Counted from the stretch's first letter, positions 1-7,645 are shown. The stretch: 15,102 nt of DNA from Candidatus Saccharimonadota bacterium (GCA_900556885.1 UNSQ01000016.1:1-15102), one strand, 5' to 3'. A program made the numbers and translations. The notes: a model not told the origin generated them from the letters alone.

Positions 1-862
1 GCATTATAAATACATAAAAGGTATATCCTATTAAACCATATTCTTGAATTAATTTATAAACATTATTCTTATAATCCTCTATCTGTTTTACAATTTTCTC
101 CTCTATTTTAATGGGAAATTCATCACTTGAGCATTTCTGCTGCTCGTCTTTTATGCCTATCTCGTAACCAATAAATATTGAAAAAGCATCATCTAAAGAA
201 AATTTGTAGTTTCCTTTTTCTTCTGGATATAAAAGCACATTCAAAATTTCTTTCTCATCTTCTTCAAAAATATCTGACTCTACATTGCTGGATATTAATC
301 CCTTTTCAAAGCTTATGCCACTTTTATCATTACCTTTTGCATTTACCTCATTAACAAACTCACTAATTGATTTAAAAGCATTATTAAATGCACGATTCAA
401 ATCGTCATAAGTCTTAGACTCACCAAAAATCAGTTGATATTTTTTATCTGAGAGTTTCTTCAAATGCACTCCATCTGACCCATTTACATAAAGCTGATTG
501 GATGTTTTTAATTCTAGTTTTGTTAATATCTTAGGAGCATCTAAATGTCCCTCCAAAAAACAAAACAATAATAATTCTCCTAGCTCTCCATCATTTTTTG
601 CAGCTTCTTTAAATTTTTCTCTTGCTTTCTTACTAAGAGTCATTACCTTATCTTTATATTTATCTCTAGTCTCCCGTGATAAGGCGTAATCGGCAACAGA
701 TTCCATTAGATTGTCAGAAACAGAATTATAATCAAAATTCCTTGCATTAATAGGAAGTAAAAATAAATCTAAAAATCCATCATCTTTATTTCCAGATATA
801 GATAAATGCTTAATATGTTTAAATTGCCTTATTGCATTTTTAGAGTTTGGCCTTATTCTCAT
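1..862 (-). CDS. hamA: Hachiman anti-phage protein HamA (DUF1837), 3' end cut by window edge
   Basis: An uninterrupted frame of 287 codons starts at 862 and leaves the window at position 1 without a stop. A GAGGG ribosome site lies just upstream. The protein has the DUF1837/HamA pattern: ELGELLLFCFLEGHLDAPK at residues 93-111, then ELKTSN at 117-122, GSDGVH at 128-133 and FGESK at 146-150. E117/K119, D130 and E148/K150 fit a PD-(D/E)xK-type nuclease core. In Hachiman, HamA is the DNA-degrading effector held by the helicase HamB, which releases it on sensing damaged or phage DNA. That mechanism is known from the family and not visible here. The hamB gene would lie beyond the left edge, downstream on this strand. 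The DNA is much more AT-rich than the rest of the window (one sampled 60-base line, 61-120, is 25% GC), which suggests horizontal acquisition. Start and family are well supported; the exact C-terminus is unseen. Confidence 0.88.
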   Translation of the reverse strand, partial: MRIRPNSKNAIRQFKHIKHLSISGNKDDGFLDLFLLPINARNFDYNSVSDNLMESVADYALSRETRDKYKDKVMTLSKKAREKFKEAAKNDGELGELLLFCFLEGHLDAPKILTKLELKTSNQLYVNGSDGVHLKKLSDKKYQLIFGESKTYDDLNRAFNNAFKSISEFVNEVNAKGNDKSGISFEKGLISSNVESDIFEEDEKEILNVLLYPEEKGNYKFSLDDAFSIFIGYEIGIKDEQQKCSSDEFPIKIEEKIVKQIEDYKNNVYKLIQEYGLIGYTFYVFIM

Positions 863-868
863 TATCCC

Positions 869-1012
869 TCACGATAAAAAATGATCTATCTTATTTACAG
901 TACTTTTAAAATCCCAACCATCAACCGAACCTCTCAGCTCATTTGCAATCTTCCAAATAGTATTATGCAATTTGGTACGTTCTTGTTCTTTACGATTATC
1001 ACCTGTTGTCAT
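869..1012 (-). pseudogene. hsdM: Truncated HsdM N-terminus (type I restriction methylase remnant), upstream of hamA
   Basis: A 47-codon frame runs from ATG at 1012 to TGA at 869-871. Residues 11-36 (ERTKLHNTIWKIANELRG, then SVDGWDFK) match the very conserved start of HsdM, the methylase subunit of type I restriction systems. In a normal protein of roughly 500 residues the match would continue into YVLGxLFYR. Here it is replaced by STVNKIDHFLS and a stop, and no other frame restores the methylase. The stop lies 6 bases before the hamA start and overlaps the hamA ribosome site, so the two may be translationally coupled. It looks like the scar of an exchange that replaced a type I restriction locus with Hachiman. 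It might still be expressed as a short leader. It cannot be a methyltransferase, because all SAM-binding motifs are missing. Confidence 0.75.
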
Positions 1013-1019
1013 ATTAAAT

Positions 1020-1025
1020 ATTATA
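1020..1025 (-). promoter_or_regulatory. -10 box placed for a leaderless hsdM-remnant/hamA transcript
   Basis: A perfect TATAAT (minus strand) ends 7 bases before the ATG at 1012, with no room for a ribosome site. A transcript would therefore begin at or one base before the start codon. No convincing -35 box was found. The same geometry recurs at the kinase gene and at the His leader peptide. Confidence 0.45.
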
Positions 1026-1038
1026 CTATGTCCCATTC

Positions 1039-2847
1039 TTATCTTATGATTATTTCCTGTTTTATCGAAGAGGTCTTAATAGCCAAAAAACCTAGCAATT
1101 CCACTAAAGGTAAAAACATATTGACGCCATAGCTATTCGAAGTCTTATCTTCTTCCGGATTCAACGGGCTATCATCAGCCCAAAGCCCCGAATAAACGCC
1201 GGATATATTTGTATTATTGGCGACGTCTTCGTCACAATTATAATTAACTTTTTCCTCCGATGAATTATCTGGTAGAGTAGGAATTTCCTGAGAAACTGGA
1301 ATATTTAAATCCTCTTCTTTCAAAACATTATCAATGTCATTACAATAATCGCTCGATCCTTCGATTTTTACAGAGTATTTTGACTCATCACAATCATCTG
1401 TAGTAACCAATTCGCTATATTCTTCAGGCAATTCAGCTTTTTCTGCAACTTTTTTTACAGCCTCATCGACAATATTATTCTGACTAATTTCATCATCGGG
1501 AATAAATTGTCCTATTACTTCAGGCTTGCTGGTCGACAATTCTTCCAATTCACACACACCTTCTTCATCCAACTCTACACGATCACCCAAATCATCCGAT
1601 TCACGCGTAGCTTCTTCGCTCAATTCTATGCAATCACCCAAATCATCCACCGCATTATCCGTTTTGCTCACAGCCGCACGATCATCAAAAATCTCAAACG
1701 TAGCAACATTCTCCGAATCTTCGAAACATACTTTACGCTCTTCAAAATTACGTCGCGGTAAAATTGGCGAATTCTCCTTGTTCTCTATCGACTCAACAGA
1801 TTCAACACTTTCATATACAGTCTCATCACTCAACCCCGTCTCAATTGGCGCATTATTATTGTCATTCATCGCCACATCAATTTTATTATTGACTTGAACA
1901 AAATCACGCGCAGGCGAGGAGTTTGCCTCGTTAGAAATAACTTTCTCAGCCAAACCTTCCTTCGGAGCAGAATCTTCCAAAATCGGTGCAGAGTTTATAT
2001 TATTTTCATCCCCTACATAGATATCTTTCTTTTTAGGTAATTCTCTCGGCAATTCATCCTCTTTATCAACAGCCGGAGCTTGATTCTCAGAAGACACATC
2101 TTCTTTATGAATGTCTACTTTTTCATTGATGTCTTCCGAATCCACCAAGTTAATTTGATTAATCGCCTCAGTCTCGTCCGGATCTTCGTTAATTTTCGGC
2201 GGGATATTTTCTTTGACTATTTTCACGCTCGGAATATCTTCCGATGATACACTTTTATCGTCCAAACATTCATCGTCCGTCGGTTCGTTCGCCTCATTAC
2301 TTTCCGCCGACACGCGCATCAACGCATCATCATCGCTCACTTCCGACTTAACCGCAGGTTTTTCTGGTATAGATTCAGCCTTCTCATTTTCTGATGAACT
2401 ATCTTTTTCAATCGACTCGGATGCCTTCTCTTCGTTATCAGCACTAACATATCCAGCAACAACAAAATCACAACCACCCTCCTTCATTAAGTCAGACAAG
2501 TAACTCTTCGGCTCTTTTGCTGCCGGCTGTAAATTCTCTTTGGCAAAATTTCGCATTCTTAGTATTGGACAGTTTCCCGCCGCAGCGCAACTGTCGCACG
2601 CTGCGCTAGCTACGTTTTGGCAAATTTCCGATCGTCTTTCAGCGTCCAAACATTTTTCTGTTGCTTCCACTTCACTTTCTTCGGCAAATGACGTATCAAT
2701 TTTCTCACCACTAGCAACCGCTTTTACCAAATTTAATTCAGTCGCATCATCATCAATTTCTGAAGATAAATCCTGAAAATTAACATCACCATTCAACGCC
2801 GAGAAAACATTAAAATCGCCCGCTCCATCCGCCAAACCTTCGTTCAT
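1039..2847 (-). CDS. Long acidic, low-complexity protein with an N-terminal Cys cluster; last gene of the nrd operon
   Basis: A 602-codon frame starts with ATG in an ATGA overlap with the stop of the flavoprotein gene, so it is translationally coupled to it. I recognise no family. Residues 1-130 carry six cysteines: C66, C76, C84, C87, C93 and C126. The core DSCAAAGNCPI gives C84-x2-C87-x5-C93 followed by Pro, which resembles an iron-sulfur or zinc ligand set. From about residue 135 to 580 the chain is rich in Glu, Asp, Ser and Asn, with short internal repeats (DDLGDCIELSEE and DDLGDRVELDEE), and is probably disordered. The last ~28 residues are hydrophobic and then basic and fall in the AT-rich DNA next to the defence locus, so the native C-terminus may have been replaced. 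Position after nrdD, nrdG and a flavin reductase suggests a redox accessory role, but that is inference. Confidence 0.7.
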   Translation of the reverse strand: MNEGLADGAGDFNVFSALNGDVNFQDLSSEIDDDATELNLVKAVASGEKIDTSFAEESEVEATEKCLDAERRSEICQNVASAACDSCAAAGNCPILRMRNFAKENLQPAAKEPKSYLSDLMKEGGCDFVVAGYVSADNEEKASESIEKDSSSENEKAESIPEKPAVKSEVSDDDALMRVSAESNEANEPTDDECLDDKSVSSEDIPSVKIVKENIPPKINEDPDETEAINQINLVDSEDINEKVDIHKEDVSSENQAPAVDKEDELPRELPKKKDIYVGDENNINSAPILEDSAPKEGLAEKVISNEANSSPARDFVQVNNKIDVAMNDNNNAPIETGLSDETVYESVESVESIENKENSPILPRRNFEERKVCFEDSENVATFEIFDDRAAVSKTDNAVDDLGDCIELSEEATRESDDLGDRVELDEEGVCELEELSTSKPEVIGQFIPDDEISQNNIVDEAVKKVAEKAELPEEYSELVTTDDCDESKYSVKIEGSSDYCNDIDNVLKEEDLNIPVSQEIPTLPDNSSEEKVNYNCDEDVANNTNISGVYSGLWADDSPLNPEEDKTSNSYGVNMFLPLVELLGFLAIKTSSIKQEIIIR

Positions 2848-3506
2848 TGCTCAAAAAACGTCTCCGTTGAAATTTTCAATTCATTCACACCGGCGGCAGA
2901 TAATTTTTGCCAAACATCTCTAACAAACGGCAAACTTCCACAGACCAAAAAATGCGCATCTTCTGGCGTTTCATGAACAATTTTTTCCACATCAAATCGA
3001 CCGTTAAACCAACCATCTTTTTCCTCGATCTGCTGGCGAGTACTGAACTTCTTCACTTTAATATTTGACGCCGCTAGCTCATTTTCAAAAACCATATATT
3101 CTGGCGATTTTTGACTAAAATATAAAAACGTCGGCTGGCTAGAACTTGCCATAACGCTCCAAATTGGACTAAGTCCGCAACCTGCAGCAATTCCGACCAA
3201 AGGACTTTCTGTTTGCGGATTGAAATCGCCATAAGCGTGGCTAATTTGTAATTTATCGCCAACATTCCGTGAACATAAATAGCTAGAAAATTCACCACCA
3301 ACATTCTTCACAGTAATCGACATTAGCTCATCGTCAGGAATAGAAGAAATGCTATAAGCCTTCCCTTCACGCACGCTACTACCATCAATAAAAACCGTAA
3401 TATATTGTCCGGCGGTAAAGTCGAACGGTCGCGCAAAATATAACGTCTTCACTTCAGGATTTTCCTGACGGACGCGCACAATTTCAACCTCTAATGAATC
3501 ACGCAT
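2844..3506 (-). CDS. FAD/NAD(P)-binding ferredoxin-reductase-like protein (FNR family) without an Fe-S domain
   Basis: This 220-residue protein covers only the FNR core. The FAD domain shows GQY at 33-35, the flavin motif KAYSIS at 49-54 (normally RxYS, here Lys for Arg) and GGEFSS at 70-75. The nucleotide domain shows GIAAGCGLSP at 105-114, CGS at 189-191 and an aromatic C-terminus (ETFFEQ). It has no ferredoxin domain and no extra cysteine cluster. The family moves electrons between NAD(P)H and flavodoxin, ferredoxin or flavins. NrdG needs a low-potential electron to cleave S-adenosylmethionine, supplied in E. coli by flavodoxin and its reductase, so a role as electron source for the neighbouring NrdG is a reasonable inference. 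The start overlaps nrdG by 16 bases and the stop overlaps the next gene by 4. A GGAGA site lies very close to the ATG. Confidence 0.85.
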   Translation of the reverse strand: MRDSLEVEIVRVRQENPEVKTLYFARPFDFTAGQYITVFIDGSSVREGKAYSISSIPDDELMSITVKNVGGEFSSYLCSRNVGDKLQISHAYGDFNPQTESPLVGIAAGCGLSPIWSVMASSSQPTFLYFSQKSPEYMVFENELAASNIKVKKFSTRQQIEEKDGWFNGRFDVEKIVHETPEDAHFLVCGSLPFVRDVWQKLSAAGVNELKISTETFFEQ

Positions 3507-4231
3507 TCTCCAACATGCCTTTCCATTATTTTCTGAGCTTCTCTAAATTCTTCGTCAGTAAAAGTGTGGTAATTCGCAAACTTTGGACTAATTGTCGTGC
3601 CGGTGCGAAAATGCTGCAAGGCAAATCTCTTCGCACCCTTAACCAACTCGCCAATCTTCTCAAAATCGCTAACTTCCAATTGCTCGCGGACAATTGTCGT
3701 ACGAAATTCGTGATCAATCCCCGAATCAATCATCAACCGAACATTCTCCTTAATCGCCTCCAAATCAATCGGTCGCGCCGCAATTTCAACATATTTTTCC
3801 AGCGGACCTTTTACGTCCATCGCAATAAAGTCAATCAGACCTTCTTCAACCATTCCGCGAACTATACCTGGATGCGTACCATTGGTGTCCAACTTAATGT
3901 CAAAACCAAGTTTCTTAATCATCCGACATAATTCCGGCAAATCTTCATTTACCGTTGGCTCACCGCCAGAAATCACCACGCCGTCCAGCCGACCAACTCG
4001 CGATTTTAGAAATATCATCACTTCATCAACTGGAAGGCTCGGCGCCAATCGTTCAGGCAATACCAATTCAGGATTATGGCAATAACCACAGCGCATATTG
4101 CAACCAGAGAGAAACAGAGCTGCCGCCACGTGCCCTGGATAATCCACGAGCGACAGTTTCTGAATTCCACCAATTGACACTTTAAGCTGCCGCGACGGCG
4201 CTAAGTCGCTGGTGTTCGGCGGCATCGTCAT
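3491..4231 (-). CDS. nrdG: Anaerobic ribonucleotide reductase activating protein (radical SAM)
   Basis: This 246-residue protein is of the NrdG type. The radical SAM cluster motif is CNMRCGYC (C44, C48, C51) and the SAM-contacting SGGEP is at 88-92. KLDTNGTHP and FIAMDVKGP follow as in this branch of activases. It binds a 4Fe-4S cluster, cleaves S-adenosylmethionine reductively and puts the glycyl radical on NrdD. The ATG at 4231 lies inside the 3' end of nrdD, a 50-base overlap, and has a good ribosome site (GAGGGAGC, 3 bases before the ATG), so I keep it. A GTG at codon 18, just after the nrdD stop and close to the conserved SIGGIQK, is a possible alternative start but has no clear ribosome site. 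The 3' end overlaps the flavoprotein gene. Confidence 0.93.
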   Translation of the reverse strand: MTMPPNTSDLAPSRQLKVSIGGIQKLSLVDYPGHVAAALFLSGCNMRCGYCHNPELVLPERLAPSLPVDEVMIFLKSRVGRLDGVVISGGEPTVNEDLPELCRMIKKLGFDIKLDTNGTHPGIVRGMVEEGLIDFIAMDVKGPLEKYVEIAARPIDLEAIKENVRLMIDSGIDHEFRTTIVREQLEVSDFEKIGELVKGAKRFALQHFRTGTTISPKFANYHTFTDEEFREAQKIMERHVGECVIH

Positions 4232-6308
4232 AATGCTCCCTCATTTCAAATTCCGCTTGCTTGCCCTTATTCCATTGAGAAACTGGACGCAAGAAACCAA
4301 CCACACGTGAGTAAACTTCAGTCGCTTCACCACACTTTGGACATTCTGAATGTTCGCCGACAATATAGCCGTGATTCTTACAAATTGAGAAGCTTGGACT
4401 GAACGTGAAGTATGGCAATTTGTAATTTTCGCAAATCGTTTTTACTAATTTTTTCAAAGTTTGCGGATCGTCCATGCGCTCACCTAAGAAGAAGTGAATC
4501 ACCGTGCCGCCCGTGTACTTGGTTTGCAAATTGTCCTGAAGATCCATCAACTCAAACAAATCGTCCGTGTAATTAACCGGCAAATGGCTAGAGTTGGTAT
4601 AGAACGGACATTTAACTTCCGCGCCAATTCCGTTGGCAAAATGCGCTCGATCTGGGAAGCTAGCTTTATCAAGTTGTGCCAATCGATACGTCGTGCCTTC
4701 AGCTGGCGTTGCCTCGAGGTTGTAATTATTGCCAGTTTCCTTCTGATATTCCACCAAACGATCGCGCATAAAATCAAGCGTTTTCTCAGCAAAAGCTTTA
4801 CCTTTTTCCGTGCCAATATCAACGCCTAGTAAATTAAGCGCCGCCTCGTTCGTACCGATCAAACCAATGGTTGAAAAATGGTTCTTCCAATATTGATTGA
4901 AACGCTGTTTAATGTTTCGTAAATAAAACTTAGTGTACGGATACAAATTAGCATCGGTCAATCGCTCCAAAACTTTACGCTTGGTCTCCAAACTGTCTTT
5001 TGCCATATCCATAAGTTCAGCCAGTCCCTTAAAGAATTCTTTTTCGTTCTTAGACTTTAGAGCCAGTCGTGGCAAGTTTATTGTCACTACGCCAACCGAG
5101 CCAGTCATTGGATTTGAGCCGAACAAGCCGCCGCCACGATATTCCAATTGACGATTATCAATACGCAATCGACAGCACATCGAGCGCGCATCTTCTGGAT
5201 CCATGTCAGAATTGATGAAGTTTGAGAAGTACGGAATGCCGTATTTAGCGCTAGCTTCCCACAAACTTTCAATCACCGGATTATCCCAATTGAAATCCTT
5301 GGTGATATTAACCGTTGGAATTGGGAAGGTAAAGACTCGACCATTAGCGTCGCCCTCAGAAAGAACCTCCAGCAGCGCCTTGTTTAGCATATTCATTTCT
5401 TCTTGATATTCGCCATAAGTCGTATCCTGCATCTCGCCACCAATAATCACTGGATTATCTGCCATATGCTTTGGACATTCAAGGTCAAGCGTGATGTTGG
5501 TAAACGGCGTCTGGAAACCAACACGAGTCGGCACGTTGACATTAAAGACGAATTCCTGTATTGCTTGCTTTACTTCTTCATAGCTCAATTTGTCGGCACG
5601 AATAAACGGTGCTAATAGCGTATCAAAATCAGAGAAAGCCTGCGCACCAGCCGCTTCACCCTGTAATGTATAAAAGAAGTTTACAACTTGACCAAGTGCT
5701 GATCGGAAATGCTTAGCTGGCTTAGAGGCAACCTTACCAGCCACGCCAGTAAATCCTTCTTGTAATAAGTCAGTCAAATCCCAACCAACACAATAAACGC
5801 TTAACAAGTTAAGGTCGTGAATATGCAAGTCGCCTTCTTTGTGAGCTTGCCCAATCTTCGATGTATAAATCTTATCCAGCCAGTAAGTCTTCGTAATTTC
5901 TGCTGAAACATAGTTATTCAAACCCTGCAGGCTGTAGCCCATATTAGAGTTTTCATTAACTTTCCAGTCCAAATTTTCCAGATATTTATCAATCAAATCA
6001 ACGTGCGCATTAGAAGTAATTTCGCGCAATTTTTTATGCTGATCGCGGTAAATAATGTACGCCTTTGCTGTTTTCTTAAACTTAGAGTCAATCAACGCAT
6101 CCTCAACAATGTCCTGAATATCTTCAACGCTTGGTAGACGCTTTTGGTTACGAGTTTCCAAAACACCCAAAACTTTGTCGGTCAATTCAACTGCTTGAGC
6201 GGCGTCAAATTCGCCAGTTTCCAACCCTGCCTTTTCAATTGCTTTTTCAATTTTTTTTCGATCAAATTTAGCAGTTCGACCATCGCGTTTTTTAATTGAT
6301 TTATACAT
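4182..6308 (-). CDS. nrdD: Anaerobic ribonucleoside-triphosphate reductase, class III
   Basis: A 708-residue glycyl-radical enzyme that reduces ribonucleoside triphosphates to deoxy forms without oxygen. An ATP-cone (about residues 1-95; KRDGRTAKFDRKKIEKAI at the start) provides allosteric control. The active-site cysteine is probably C173 in LLSVYCVGWDL. Near the C-terminus C643, H646, C656 and C659 (CKNHGY, CPKC) form the zinc site, and the radical glycine is G671 in RVVGFLRP. The frame is open upstream to 6371, but I place the start at 6308, where a strong AAGGAGG ribosome site sits just before MYKSIKKRDG. The 21 extra upstream residues resemble no NrdD, and they would be encoded by the transcribed leader. 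It is the first gene of the operon with nrdG, the flavin reductase and the acidic protein, under an NrdR-type operator. Confidence 0.96.
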   Translation of the reverse strand: MYKSIKKRDGRTAKFDRKKIEKAIEKAGLETGEFDAAQAVELTDKVLGVLETRNQKRLPSVEDIQDIVEDALIDSKFKKTAKAYIIYRDQHKKLREITSNAHVDLIDKYLENLDWKVNENSNMGYSLQGLNNYVSAEITKTYWLDKIYTSKIGQAHKEGDLHIHDLNLLSVYCVGWDLTDLLQEGFTGVAGKVASKPAKHFRSALGQVVNFFYTLQGEAAGAQAFSDFDTLLAPFIRADKLSYEEVKQAIQEFVFNVNVPTRVGFQTPFTNITLDLECPKHMADNPVIIGGEMQDTTYGEYQEEMNMLNKALLEVLSEGDANGRVFTFPIPTVNITKDFNWDNPVIESLWEASAKYGIPYFSNFINSDMDPEDARSMCCRLRIDNRQLEYRGGGLFGSNPMTGSVGVVTINLPRLALKSKNEKEFFKGLAELMDMAKDSLETKRKVLERLTDANLYPYTKFYLRNIKQRFNQYWKNHFSTIGLIGTNEAALNLLGVDIGTEKGKAFAEKTLDFMRDRLVEYQKETGNNYNLEATPAEGTTYRLAQLDKASFPDRAHFANGIGAEVKCPFYTNSSHLPVNYTDDLFELMDLQDNLQTKYTGGTVIHFFLGERMDDPQTLKKLVKTICENYKLPYFTFSPSFSICKNHGYIVGEHSECPKCGEATEVYSRVVGFLRPVSQWNKGKQAEFEMREHYDDAAEHQRLSAVAAA

Positions 6309-6393
6309 TCCCCCTCCTTGTTTATAAAAATAGCAAACTAGCCCAACCTCTCCAGTGGGTACATGTTGCAAAAAACGTTATTTATTTTCTAAA

Positions 6394-6409
6394 ACACCAT
6401 ATGTAGTGC
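6394..6409 (-). promoter_or_regulatory. NrdR box 1 (promoter-proximal to nrdD)
   Basis: The plus strand reads ACACCATATGTAGTGC, close to the NrdR consensus acaCwATATwTwgtgt. Its centre is 32 bp, about three helical turns, from the centre of the second box at 6426-6441, the spacing typical of NrdR operators. It lies just downstream of the predicted -10. NrdR represses ribonucleotide reductase genes when dATP is high. Confidence 0.75.
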
Positions 6410-6418
6410 TTAATATTG

Positions 6419-6448
6419 AATATACACGCGATATATAGCGTCTGTCAA
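6419..6448 (-). promoter_or_regulatory. nrdD operon promoter
   Basis: On the minus strand a perfect TTGACA (6443-6448) is followed after 18 bp by TATATT (6419-6424). Transcription would start near 6412, giving a leader of about 100 bases before the nrdD ATG. The two NrdR boxes overlap and flank it. Confidence 0.7.
6426..6441 (-). promoter_or_regulatory. NrdR box 2 (inside the nrdD promoter spacer)
   Basis: The plus strand reads ACGCGATATATAGCGT, a near-perfect palindrome with the NrdR core ATATAT. It fills the spacer between the -35 and -10 boxes of nrdD, so a bound repressor would block RNA polymerase. Confidence 0.75.
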
Positions 6449-6484
6449 TGAAAGTACATTGTATTATTTACATTTATAATTTCT

Positions 6485-7495
6485 TTACATAGATTGCAGT
6501 AAATCATAAGCAACGGCCGCTGATAGCGCCTGCATTTGACGAAGATTATCACCCGGCTTGAGCGGTGGTTTTAGGCTACGTGTAAGGAAAAATCCGACAA
6601 ATGACGCCAGCATTTCCACGTTCAACTCACCTAGCCACGGCGTTACGTCATGGCCATGGCGCGCCATATCAACCAGAAATTCTGTCGCACCAGATCCCTG
6701 GGGCGCATAGGAAGCCCAGTTCCAGTCAACCAACTTCAACTCACCAGTTTGCGGATTAAATGCCAAATTGTCACTACGAACATCCGAATGATTAAAGCAA
6801 TCTTCCGTCTGCTTGGCAAATTCTTTAGCGCGCGCCGAAATATCAATCAACTCATCGCGCTTTTCTAACAGCTCAATTATAGCCTGACAACGCCGCTGAT
6901 TAATCTCCAACTGACTTGGCAATAGTTTTTGATAATTATCAATCAACCGACGACGAACATCAGCGTCAGCAATAATCTGATCAATCCCATCATCTAAGCC
7001 AAGCTCTCTCGCCACAAACGGTTGTAATTGCAATTCTTCAATTAACTCCTGCGGCAATTTTATTTTTTCCAACTCGCGAACCGCGGTTATCACCGTCGAA
7101 ATATAACGTTCCGCAACAGAGTTATCCGTCGGAGGTCGCCACAACCACCCATCTGACGAAGCGTAACTGCTCGTCATCAACACGTAACCGTCATCAGCCA
7201 ATTCAGTCCAATCAGCAACATATTGCGGATAAGTTTTCTGTAACAAACGCGTTACTGCATAATCTTTTTTTAGCCAGCCTAGTTCCCGCTCACCCTCATC
7301 CGACAATAAATTAGTATCAACTTCTTTAACGAAAATCGTTCGACCACCAGACGACACTAACGCTCGGCGATTAAGCGAAAAGCCGCCACTTACTGGCGTG
7401 ATCCGTAATTCAGATAAATCAACGTTTAGCTCCGTCGCCGCACGCTGTAAGGCTCTGTCGGTTAATAATTGATCGTGATCTGGCAATGTTCCCAT
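6485..7495 (-). CDS. Aminoglycoside-phosphotransferase-like kinase (APH/choline kinase fold)
   Basis: A 336-residue protein with the kinase-like APH fold. A glycine loop VSGGFS (35-40) and candidate ATP lysine K57 (FVKEVD) come first. The catalytic loop is HSDVRSDN (H236, D238, N243) and the metal-binding Asp is D257 in LVDWNWASY, the usual HxDxxxxN ... D pair. The family phosphorylates small hydroxylated molecules such as aminoglycosides, choline, sugars or amino-acid derivatives; the substrate cannot be told from sequence, and resistance should not be assumed. The ATG at 7495 has no ribosome site but lies 6 bases after an extended -10 box, so a leaderless message is likely. The gene stands alone between the response-regulator remnant and the nrd promoter. 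Confidence 0.8.
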   Translation of the reverse strand: MGTLPDHDQLLTDRALQRAATELNVDLSELRITPVSGGFSLNRRALVSSGGRTIFVKEVDTNLLSDEGERELGWLKKDYAVTRLLQKTYPQYVADWTELADDGYVLMTSSYASSDGWLWRPPTDNSVAERYISTVITAVRELEKIKLPQELIEELQLQPFVARELGLDDGIDQIIADADVRRRLIDNYQKLLPSQLEINQRRCQAIIELLEKRDELIDISARAKEFAKQTEDCFNHSDVRSDNLAFNPQTGELKLVDWNWASYAPQGSGATEFLVDMARHGHDVTPWLGELNVEMLASFVGFFLTRSLKPPLKPGDNLRQMQALSAAVAYDLLQSM

Positions 7496-7501
7496 GCATA
7501 A

Positions 7502-7510
7502 ATTATAACA
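7502..7510 (-). promoter_or_regulatory. Extended -10 promoter for the kinase gene, leaderless geometry
   Basis: The minus strand reads TGTTATAAT (TGn plus a perfect -10), ending 6 bases before the ATG at 7495, so transcription should begin at the A of the start codon. The box coincides with former response-regulator codons for the D-V-I-I strand. Confidence 0.55.
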
Positions 7511-7519
7511 TCATAATCA

Positions 7520-7645
7520 TCAGGAAGCAGTTCGATAGCCTTCATTACCATCATGCACCACATCAACCGCATACGACTCATCTTCCAAGCCTTCTTTTAA
7601 TAGTCGAGCAATTGTAACGTCATCTTCTACTAGTAAAATTCTCAT
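7520..7645 (-). pseudogene. Response regulator receiver-domain remnant (OmpR-like), truncated
   Basis: An ATG at 7645 with a GAGGAT-type ribosome site opens a 41-codon frame. It reads MRILLVEDDVTIARLLKEGL and continues to HDGNEGYRTAS, then TGA at 7520-7522. This is the first third of a two-component receiver domain, including the acidic pocket EDD (residues 7-9). Shifting frame at the stop gives DDYDVIIYA, matching the next strand (normally YDVIILD with the phosphorylated Asp), but that Asp is gone and the kinase gene begins here. A frameshift plus a deletion therefore removed the rest of the receiver, the DNA-binding domain and any partner histidine kinase. The 41-residue peptide may still be translated but cannot be phosphorylated in the normal way. 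Confidence 0.75.

Noticed and set aside
881..1132. An 83-codon plus-strand frame across the defence-locus junction
   Set aside because: It is antisense to the hsdM remnant and to the end of the acidic gene, with no motif and no ribosome site.
1039..2847. The acidic low-complexity frame treated as spurious
   Set aside because: I kept it: the ATGA coupling to the upstream gene, 602 codons without a stop in AT-rich DNA, and the ordered Cys cluster argue that it is real.
6309..6371. NrdD extension to an upstream ATG at 6371
   Set aside because: The extra 21 residues lack similarity to NrdD, and the strong AAGGAGG site sits directly before the ATG at 6308.
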